This document shows positions 1 through 6,500 of a stretch of DNA of 6,859 nt, one piece after another. Position numbers and translations under genes: made by a program. Below the pieces are notes generated by a model that did not search any database, was not told where the DNA came from, and worked only from the letters and a program-made list of their open reading frames with translations. Numbering within the stretch: position 1 is the first letter of the stretch; every line of letters begins with the position of its first letter. Origin of the DNA: Candidatus Anoxychlamydiales bacterium (GTDB lineage Bacteria > Chlamydiota > Chlamydiia > Chlamydiales > SM23-39); NCBI GenBank assembly GCA_011064905.1, contig JAAKFW010000079.1:1-6859 (forward strand), written 5' to 3'.

Positions 1-2
1 TC

Positions 3-1946
3 TTTCTACAAGAATCTGAAAGTTTGATTGATTGTGGAGTTTCTGCTTTTACTTCGGCTGTAAACTGCGTAAAAGAAACAGCAAGATGGAACTTTTTATA
101 TTATTTTAAGAATTCAGAGACATTGTTTAAAGAAGCTTTAGAAAAAGAAGATATTGATGAAATAAAGTTTTTCATTGAACATGGTATAGATATAAATCTT
201 TTAACAAAAAACGGTTATACTCCATTAACTTTGGCTATAGCTGAAAAAAAAAATGAAATAGCGAAATTACTAATAGAGCATGGAGCAGATGTTAACCAAA
301 AAGCATGGATGGGTGGAACTCTATTGTCAGAAGCTATATCTAGTGACAATCTTGAAATAGTAAAATTGCTAATAGAGCATGGAGCTGATGTAAATAATAT
401 AGATGGCCAACCACTATTGTTTAAGGCTTTATCTCAGGCTTTATCTCGGGCTTTATATAAGGATTTACATAGCGACAATCTTGAAATAATAAAATTGTTA
501 ATTGAAAATGGCGCAGATGTAAACTGTAAATCACAGAGGTGGTCAATATTGTACTATGCTACATTTCAAGGAGCTGTTCAAATAGTAAAATTGTTAATAG
601 AAAATGGTGCAGATGTAAACTTTCTATCTGTCCGTGATGAAACACCTCTGATCAGAGCTGTATATAATTTAGACGTTGAAATCGCAAAATTACTAATAAA
701 GCATGGAGCAGTTATAGAATTTTCAACAGAATACCTTGAAAGAACACTTTTGGGTGTAACAAATACAGGTAATGTTGAGATGATAAAATTTCTAATAGGG
801 ATGGGCGCAGATTTAGATTATGAAATAGAAATAGAAGATTCAACATATGAATCTCTGTATATGGACAATTTTAAAACAAAATCGCATGCTGAAATGCCAT
901 TGTTTAATGCTATATCTAGTGGCAATATTGAAATAGTAAAATTGTTAATAGATCATGGCGCAAATGTAAACTATGTAACAAAGACGAATGAAACGCCATT
1001 GTCCAGGGCTGTGAGTGAAGGAAATGTTGAAATAGTAAAATTACTACTAGAGCTTGGAATAGATGTAAACCATGAAACAAAGCCAAATAAATCCTCACCA
1101 TCAGAAATATTACCTTTTTTAAAAAGCACAACACCCCTGTTCAAAGCTATAATTAGTCAAGATGTTAAAATGGAAAAATTGTTAATAGATCATGGTGCAG
1201 ATGTGAATTATGTATTAAGCGGAGGAACTATTTTACATCAGCTAAGTTATTTTGCTAATACTAAATTAATTGAACATTTATTTAAAAACTATTCAGAGAA
1301 AATAGATATTAGTGCTAGAGATGTTTTAGGAAGAACTCCATTGGAAGTAGCATCAACCAAAAAAATGCAAAAATATTTAATTGAAAAAGGTGCAAAAATC
1401 GAAAAAAAAGATGACCTTTTAGAAAAACCTAAGGCTTTAATATTACATGCTATGTATGATCCTAATGGTTCATACCTTGAAAAAAATAATATTCAGTTTT
1501 TACAGACTGTCTTAGAAGATTATTCAAAAGTCCCTTCCTTAAGAATATATGATGAAATAGAATTTCTAGAAACTCTTCAAGATCAAAAAGAAGGTTCAAT
1601 TGAACTGCTTATTATTAGCGCACATGGCAGGAAATCGACCATAGCTTTAAGTCATGAGGCTCGTTATGCAGAAGTGATGGGAACGCAAGGTGTCAATGAC
1701 AAATTAAAACAAGCTTTAAAAGCTCTCAGTCCAAATGCAACAATTTTACTGGAAAGTTGCTCTACAGGTGAAGGAGATGACAATTTCGCTCAATATTTAA
1801 TAGGACACGCTCCTAAGGGAGTCAAACTTTTTGCCCCTAAAGAAACTATGTCAGGTATTACTTTTGGATTGACCTCCAAGAAGCCCTTAAAAGTCTCATT
1901 TTTTAACACAAGGAAAATGGAGATTACCAAGCTTTTTACAAATTAA
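3..1946 (+). CDS. Ankyrin-repeat protein with C-terminal clan CD (caspase/CHAT-like) cysteine-peptidase-like domain, probable host-directed effector; 5' end probably outside window
   Basis: The frame is open from base 3. The first possible start inside the window is a TTG at 24 with no convincing Shine-Dalgarno, and the first in-frame ATG is codon 96, well inside the repeats, so the true start is probably upstream. Numbering from the TTG (640 residues), about 12 ankyrin repeats run from 31 to 464. Most end in the consensus LLIxHGADVN. Repeat 4 (128-171) carries an internal expansion, and non-repeat inserts lie at about 271-288 and 355-367. Residues 467-640 form an alpha/beta domain: a strand at 470-476, then ISAHGR (His534), then LLESCSTGEG (Cys579). 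A His after a hydrophobic strand followed by a Cys after the next strand is the dyad layout of clan CD peptidases (caspases, CHAT, C80). No signal peptide or membrane segment is visible. Ankyrin proteins of intracellular bacteria often bind host proteins after type III or IV secretion; secretion and peptidase activity here are inference. The ankyrin call is near certain, the peptidase call moderate. Confidence 0.9.
   Translation, partial: FLQESESLIDCGVSAFTSAVNCVKETARWNFLYYFKNSETLFKEALEKEDIDEIKFFIEHGIDINLLTKNGYTPLTLAIAEKKNEIAKLLIEHGADVNQKAWMGGTLLSEAISSDNLEIVKLLIEHGADVNNIDGQPLLFKALSQALSRALYKDLHSDNLEIIKLLIENGADVNCKSQRWSILYYATFQGAVQIVKLLIENGADVNFLSVRDETPLIRAVYNLDVEIAKLLIKHGAVIEFSTEYLERTLLGVTNTGNVEMIKFLIGMGADLDYEIEIEDSTYESLYMDNFKTKSHAEMPLFNAISSGNIEIVKLLIDHGANVNYVTKTNETPLSRAVSEGNVEIVKLLLELGIDVNHETKPNKSSPSEILPFLKSTTPLFKAIISQDVKMEKLLIDHGADVNYVLSGGTILHQLSYFANTKLIEHLFKNYSEKIDISARDVLGRTPLEVASTKKMQKYLIEKGAKIEKKDDLLEKPKALILHAMYDPNGSYLEKNNIQFLQTVLEDYSKVPSLRIYDEIEFLETLQDQKEGSIELLIISAHGRKSTIALSHEARYAEVMGTQGVNDKLKQALKALSPNATILLESCSTGEGDDNFAQYLIGHAPKGVKLFAPKETMSGITFGLTSKKPLKVSFFNTRKMEITKLFTN
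116..1415 (+). repeat. Array of about 12 ankyrin-repeat coding units
   Basis: Each unit is about 99 bp (33 codons) with spacing changes where inserts occur. Several units are also alike at DNA level: 333-395 and 909-971 match at 55 of 63 positions, and a block around 582-621 (aatagtaaaattgttaatag followed by the GADVN codons) recurs with few changes at 485-525 and 931-971. Such similarity implies duplication or gene conversion among units inside the gene. The last two units (about 1221-1415) are degenerate and cap the array before the peptidase-like domain. Confidence 0.9.
426..461 (+). repeat. Three in-frame 12-bp tandem units inside ankyrin repeat 4
   Basis: Three successive 12-bp units read GCT TTA TCT CAG, GCT TTA TCT CGG and GCT TTA TAT AAG. 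The first two differ by one base. They encode the peptide ALSQALSRALYK and lengthen the first helix of ankyrin repeat 4 (residues 135-146), making this repeat about 11 residues longer than its neighbours. Because the unit is a multiple of three, gain or loss keeps the frame. Confidence 0.75.
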
Positions 1947-2023
1947 AAAGTTTAAAAAAGATAATAAAAGGAAAAATAAAGTATTTAAAGATTGATATGG
2001 TTTAACAACTTTGGCTAGATTTG

Positions 2024-2045
2024 ATTTTTAAAATTTTATAAAAAT
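2024..2045. terminator. Weak AT-only inverted repeat between convergent genes, possible bidirectional terminator
   Basis: In the 108-bp gap between the ankyrin gene stop (1946) and the barrel-protein stop (2055), ATTTTTA at 2024-2030 and TAAAAAT at 2039-2045 form a perfect 7-bp stem with an 8-base loop. The stem has no G or C and would be unstable, and such repeats arise easily by chance in AT-rich DNA. Its position between two converging gene ends is the main support. Nothing else is recognisable in this gap. Confidence 0.2.
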
Positions 2046-2054
2046 ATTTATTTA

Positions 2055-3152
2055 TCAAAAAGTATAGGTTAAAGTAATAATTCCTGTTGCAAAATTCGCA
2101 GTATTTCTGCCTCTAAGAGAAAACCAAGCTCCGCTGATAAGAGATAAGTTTTCAGAAAAGTTATACTCAATAGCTGGTGCTAAACTAAGGACATCTTTAG
2201 ATCTAGCTCCAACTGGAGCTAAAAGGCCTAAAATTGTACCGTTTGTTCCCTTAAAAGTTGATTTATTTTGATATTCGTAAGCCAGATCTATTGCTAGAAC
2301 AAATTTTTGATAAACACTAAATTCATAACCAAAACTTAAGAAAAATTCATTGCCTGGAGTTATAGTTCCTCTCGTTCCAAAACCTCCTCCATAGCTATTA
2401 AAACCACTGACATTTACTTTTGTTGGAATAGTATAGTTAACTGAAAACCTAAATACCATTGGATGAAGTAGAGACCACCAAACAACTTTTGATGTAGTTA
2501 AAGCAAAAGATGTTTCATAAGATCCGGAACCTGAGGATTCAACAGCAGCTTTAGTGGGATTAAATTTTTCATATTTTCCAGTTGGAAAAGATTCAGATAG
2601 AGTAAATTTAAGTCCAGGAATGAAAGGAGTCTCTTTTATAATACCAATATCTAAACCTATAGTAGTATCAGCGAAATGATTAGATGATTCCAATCCCCGT
2701 TTTACATGTAGCCAATCGATTAAAATACCTATATCTATTCTATCTGTAATTCCAACAGCAAGATTAAGTTTTGGATTTATTTCTGTGATATTTTTGATAG
2801 AATTGGATTTTCTATTTCCGTCATAAGCAGCATAGTTTACTGCGTAATATATATACGGTTGAACATTTATTAAGCCTTGAGGGAGAGTAGCTCCTGATCC
2901 TGTAATTAAAGGACCTCCATACCAAGGGTTAAACATCTTTTTTGCTATTTCAAAATCTTTTTCAGCTTGAGAGAGTTCTTCTTGAACAACTCTCAAAGAA
3001 GGAATAGGCTCTTGTTGATCTTTTTTAGCTGGTGGTTTAGTAGGTCTTTTTTGTGTTTCAGAGGAGTTGTTTGTTTGACTTATTTGATAGGATATTGCAA
3101 AAGTATTTGTAGAAATTATAAGAAAAAGAGCTAAAAATTTTATATTTTTCAT
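2055..3152 (-). CDS. Outer-membrane beta-barrel protein, porin-like (Phenol_MetA_deg/transporter-type barrel)
   Basis: The chosen start is the ATG at 3152-3150, giving 365 residues; a TTG one codon upstream (3155) is in frame but less likely. Residues 1-19 are a clear Sec signal peptide: a Lys pair, a hydrophobic core, and likely cleavage after TFA. Then come a Pro/Lys/Gln-rich linker (about 27-51), a short charged helix (about 52-73), and from about 75 to the end alternating hydrophobic/polar beta strands ending in LTYTF, with the terminal Phe typical of BAM-assembled barrels. The segment with NPWYGGPLITGSG and later NVQPY resembles barrel proteins grouped with Pfam Phenol_MetA_deg, which I recall being common in Chlamydiae and Legionella. 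The sequence contains no cysteine, unlike the disulphide-rich chlamydial MOMP. The likely role is a passive channel in the outer membrane; the substrate cannot be told. It is divergent from the small gene that starts at 3237. Confidence 0.85.
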   Translation of the reverse strand: MKNIKFLALFLIISTNTFAISYQISQTNNSSETQKRPTKPPAKKDQQEPIPSLRVVQEELSQAEKDFEIAKKMFNPWYGGPLITGSGATLPQGLINVQPYIYYAVNYAAYDGNRKSNSIKNITEINPKLNLAVGITDRIDIGILIDWLHVKRGLESSNHFADTTIGLDIGIIKETPFIPGLKFTLSESFPTGKYEKFNPTKAAVESSGSGSYETSFALTTSKVVWWSLLHPMVFRFSVNYTIPTKVNVSGFNSYGGGFGTRGTITPGNEFFLSFGYEFSVYQKFVLAIDLAYEYQNKSTFKGTNGTILGLLAPVGARSKDVLSLAPAIEYNFSENLSLISGAWFSLRGRNTANFATGIITLTYTF

Positions 3153-3179
3153 CAAAATTCAATATTTTTTTTTCTACTA

Positions 3180-3207
3180 TTGCATTTTTATTAATTTATT
3201 GTATAAA
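3180..3207 (+). promoter_or_regulatory. Candidate sigma-70-type promoter for the 110-residue gene
   Basis: TTGCAT (3180-3185) and TATAAA (3202-3207) are separated by 16 bp. The -10 matches consensus at 5 of 6 positions and the -35 at 3 of 6. Transcription would start near 3214, about 23 bases before the ATG and just ahead of the ribosome-binding site. The region is AT-rich, so chance matches are common. Confidence 0.35.
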
Positions 3208-3226
3208 AAAAAACATAGATAGAAAA
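3198..3226 (-). promoter_or_regulatory. Candidate promoter for the outer-membrane barrel gene
   Basis: On the minus strand TACAAT (3203-3198, 5 of 6 matches to TATAAT) lies 17 bp from TTTTCT (3226-3221, a poor -35). The A/T run between them may help melting or bending. The start point would be about 40 bases before the ATG at 3152. This -10 overlaps the -10 proposed for the plus-strand gene by two bases. Confidence 0.3.
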
Positions 3227-3227
3227 A

Positions 3228-3232
3228 GAGGG
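3228..3232 (+). promoter_or_regulatory. Ribosome-binding site of the 110-residue gene
   Basis: GAGGG lies four bases before the ATG at 3237. It is the only strong Shine-Dalgarno-like sequence seen in front of a start codon in this window, and it fixes the start of the small gene. Confidence 0.6.
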
Positions 3233-3236
3233 TAAT

Positions 3237-3569
3237 ATGTCTGAAGTTGAAGGTAGCGCTAGTGTTTCTCCTGATAAGTATGAGGCTTATAGAAACGATT
3301 TTATAAAGAGTTCAAACTTATTTCAAGAGGCTTTAAATGATTATACTAAAACAACTGAATATCATAAAAAAGAGCAGCTTAAAAAAACTATGGATGAAGC
3401 AATGAAAATTATGAATCAGATTGTAAAAGCTGGCTTAAAAAAGAGTGAGCAAACAAAAGAGAAAAAGGTATCTAAAGATTATACAAATTATATGAAAGAT
3501 GGGAATTCTCAGAATCTCAAGAATTTAAATGATGATTTAGATGATCTTCAAAAATCTATAAAACACTAG
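3237..3569 (+). CDS. Small helical protein of unknown function (110 residues)
   Basis: I do not recognise this protein. It begins at an ATG with a good GAGGG ribosome-binding site and ends at TAG. The sequence is predicted to be almost wholly alpha-helical: a short Ser-rich N-terminus (1-12), helices at about 13-37, 41-68 and 78-108, and a Lys-rich turn around 68-80. The last helix has an acidic patch (DDLDDL, 99-104). Charges nearly cancel (about 20 Lys/Arg against 19 Asp/Glu), and there is no Cys, no Trp, no signal peptide and no membrane segment, so it should be a soluble cytoplasmic or type III-secreted protein. Size and helical hairpin character would suit a secretion chaperone or small effector, but no motif supports a choice. 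It is divergent from the barrel gene and its 3' end overlaps the PBP2 gene by 14 bp. Reality as a gene is likely because of the ribosome-binding site, codon pattern and downstream terminator. Confidence 0.8.
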   Translation: MSEVEGSASVSPDKYEAYRNDFIKSSNLFQEALNDYTKTTEYHKKEQLKKTMDEAMKIMNQIVKAGLKKSEQTKEKKVSKDYTNYMKDGNSQNLKNLNDDLDDLQKSIKH

Positions 3570-6500
3570 AGTTTGATTTTAGCTCTTTATATTTTTTTAT
3601 GACTTGAAAAGCTAAGGCTGCAGCTTCTTTTCCGCTGGATCCAAAGTTTAGCTGGACAACAACTACTAGCTCAGGTTTTTGCCAGATTTGTTTTTTTGAT
3701 GCATTTTTAGTGCTTTCAAAAGAGATTGATCCAAACCAAATATTATTATATTTTTCAGCTTTAGACGACGGATTGATATTTGGATTGAACATAAATTCAG
3801 CGGTTGAAGTTTTTCCAACAAATTCATTGGATAATTTTTTGTATTCTTGTAGAAGCTTGGGATGTTTTTTTAAATTATTAATAATATTTGCTCTTGCGCT
3901 TCCTGCATTTGATGATACAGCTTTTGACATGCCCTCTAAAATCATCTCTCTTATCTCATCGGGCATAAAAACTTTTTGTTTTATCTCAGTTTCATCAGAC
4001 ATTAATAGTTTAGGTTTAAAAATTTTTCCTTTATTTGCAATGGCACCTAACATAATTGCTGTTTGAAGGGGAGTTACAACAAGTGAATGTTGTCCAATAG
4101 CAAATGAATATAGAGATGTTTTATTAAAAATTATATCCTCTGGTAAATTACCTTGACTTTCGGCTAAAAGATCTATGCCAGTTTTTTCCCCAATGCAAAA
4201 GTCTTTTGCAGTATTTATTAAGGTATAGGGGTTTTCTACAAAATCAGATGCAAGAATTGAAAAATAGGGGTTTGAAGACTTTTCTATTGCCCCAATAAGG
4301 TCGACCTTTCCAATGCCAGTATGAGAGCTTCTAGGAAGCCTTCCTTGTTTGTAAATACGGGGATATGCTTTGTTAGCTAATGATTTTGCTACGACAATAG
4401 AACCTCCTTTTTTTACTTTTGAATCCCAATAAATATCATCGATAATGGTAAGAGGATTTAAAGCTTTTAAGCTTTTATTATTTTGGATTAGATAAGTATA
4501 TTTTTCTTTTAGAGCAGTATAAGCAATTAGAAGTTTAAAAATTGATCCGGGTGGAGAAAAGCTAGAAATTGCATATGATTTTGAATAACCGAAACCATTT
4601 ATAGGATAAAAAGATGAAGCTAAATCTTTTTCTGTTTTTTGATCTTTTGTTTTTCTAACTTTGGGATAATCATATAAAAGTTCTCTATCTAATTCATTAA
4701 AGGATCTAACTGTTTTTATAAAACTAAAAACTGAAGCGCTATCTAATTTTTCTAATGAATATTTTATTAAATCAAGATCTTCTGAGAGAGGATCTTTTTT
4801 TAAATCTTTTAAAAAAGAGAAGTATGGCATTAAATTTTCTTCATAAACATTTTCTTTCAAGAGATAGGTAATAAATATTGCTGAGTTTTTTTTCCAAAAT
4901 TTTGAAAACTTTTTATTTTCACATTCATCTAAAAGATCAATATATGGGCGATGAAATTTTTTAGTTAAAATCTCTTCATTTCTTTTTTTCAGCAGAAATT
5001 TCTTTTCATTTATCTCTCTCCAATGGGAAAAATAGATTTTATCATAAAGAGGTTTCATTTGAGTTTTGAGAGTGTCTTTTATTCTTAAAATAGCTTTTGA
5101 GACTCTCCAATAATTAGATAGGCTAAGATCTTTTACTTTTTCAATTAACTCATCTGGAAAAGAGACGTTGTAGATGCTCATTTTTAAAAGATCTATCAAA
5201 AATATTTTATCTCGGTTATCTAAAATATTTGAAAAGAATGTTTTTAAATTTTTTATCGGAACTTTTGTGATTTCTCTGTTTTCATCTAAGTTTTTAATGA
5301 TATTTACATGATCTAAGTTATTTTCTTTTTTAAAAAGTGCATCGAAAAGAGTTTTTGCATCTTTTGCTTTAGAAAAATATAAAAGAGTTTCAAAGTTTTC
5401 CTGAAGCTCGATAGCTGTTTTAATATTATTAATTTTTTCTAGACTATCTTTTATGGGGCTTTTTTTAGGTAAAATCAGATCTAAAAAAAAATCAAAAGAG
5501 AGCTCTTTTTCATCGGTTTTTAATCCATTTAAAAAATACTCTTTTGACAATTTCTCTTTGCCATCAAAAATATTTGAGATGTGCAAGGGAGTCTCTAACC
5601 ATTTATTTATATTTTTTTGTTTAATATCTCTAATCGTTTGATTTGAAGAGGGGATAAAATCATTAGGATCAAATCTTGGATGAGATGCAAGAGTTAAAAT
5701 CTCTGATGTGTTTGGATCGAGAACAACAATGCATCCTCCTTTTATCCAAGGCTCTTTTAACATCTCATTTTGTTTGATTTTAGGATTGTATCTTTTCGAT
5801 GAATTTTCTCTTGCTTTTTCATCTTCTAGTAGTAGGTTTTCAGAAAAGATTTGAAGCGGAGCTAAAATTGTAAGATTTACTCTAGATCCGGATTTTGGTT
5901 TTTTGTACTTTTCAAGCTCTTTTAAAAAATTCCCTTTAATATCTACTAAAAAAGTTTTTTTCTCATGAAAACCTTTTAATTTTTCATCAACTATTTTTTC
6001 AATTGAAGCTTTTCCAACTAAATCTGTAGCACTATAAGAGAGTTTTTTTAACTCTTCTAATCTTTTTTTTATATCTTCTATCGATAATCTTTTTTTTGAT
6101 ATCAAGCTATCTTTATTGTCATAGCCCTCGATTAAATCAGTTAGATCCTTAATCTCATTTGCAATATTAAAATATTCTTTTTGAGAGATTCTTCCCATAT
6201 ATCCTAAAAAATCAGATCCAACCTTATCTAAGGGATAAAACCTTTCAGATGAAATCTCAGAATGAATCCCGGGCCAATTTCTTTGAAGCATTTTTAAGCG
6301 ATAATAAGTCTTTTCGGAGATATTCTCTTTTATCACAAATGGAATATGAGATAAAATAGATGCTTTTGAGTGGATCATATCTTCGAGTCTTGCACTATCT
6401 AAATCAAGTTCCTTTCCCAAAACTTTTGAGAGCTTTTTGATATATTCTTTTCTAACGAACTTTTTTATCGTATTGCTTTTTTCATCTTTTTCGTACTTTA

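Noticed and set aside
916..1134. Open frame on the minus strand, 72 codons
   Set aside because: It lies fully inside the ankyrin coding sequence. Its His/Leu/Phe-rich translation is what the antisense of repeated ankyrin codons gives, and it has no ribosome-binding site.
2584..2592. Walker A-like or other nucleotide-binding motif in the barrel protein (SFPTGKYE)
   Set aside because: The GxxxxGK[ST] pattern is not met, and the protein has a signal peptide and beta-barrel strands. SFPTGKY fits a barrel turn of this family.
3491..3528. Inverted repeat AATTCT/AGAATT near the end of the small gene as a PBP2 terminator
   Set aside because: The stem is only six A/T-rich pairs with a 10-base loop, and no T tract follows on the minus strand.
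3710..4066. Open frame on the plus strand, 118 codons
   Set aside because: It is antisense to the PBP2 C-terminal region, which holds conserved catalytic motifs on the other strand; its own translation shows no recognisable motif.
4177..4185. KTG at PBP2 residues 862-864 as the third catalytic motif
   Set aside because: It lies in EKTGIDL, the loop found in most class B PBPs only about 30 residues after SxN. The real third motif comes about 150 residues after SxN, where KTSTAE is found.
5453..5641. Open frame on the plus strand, 62 codons
   Set aside because: It is antisense to the PBP2 insertion, has no ribosome-binding site, and its Lys/Ser/Phe-rich composition reflects AT-rich antisense sequence.
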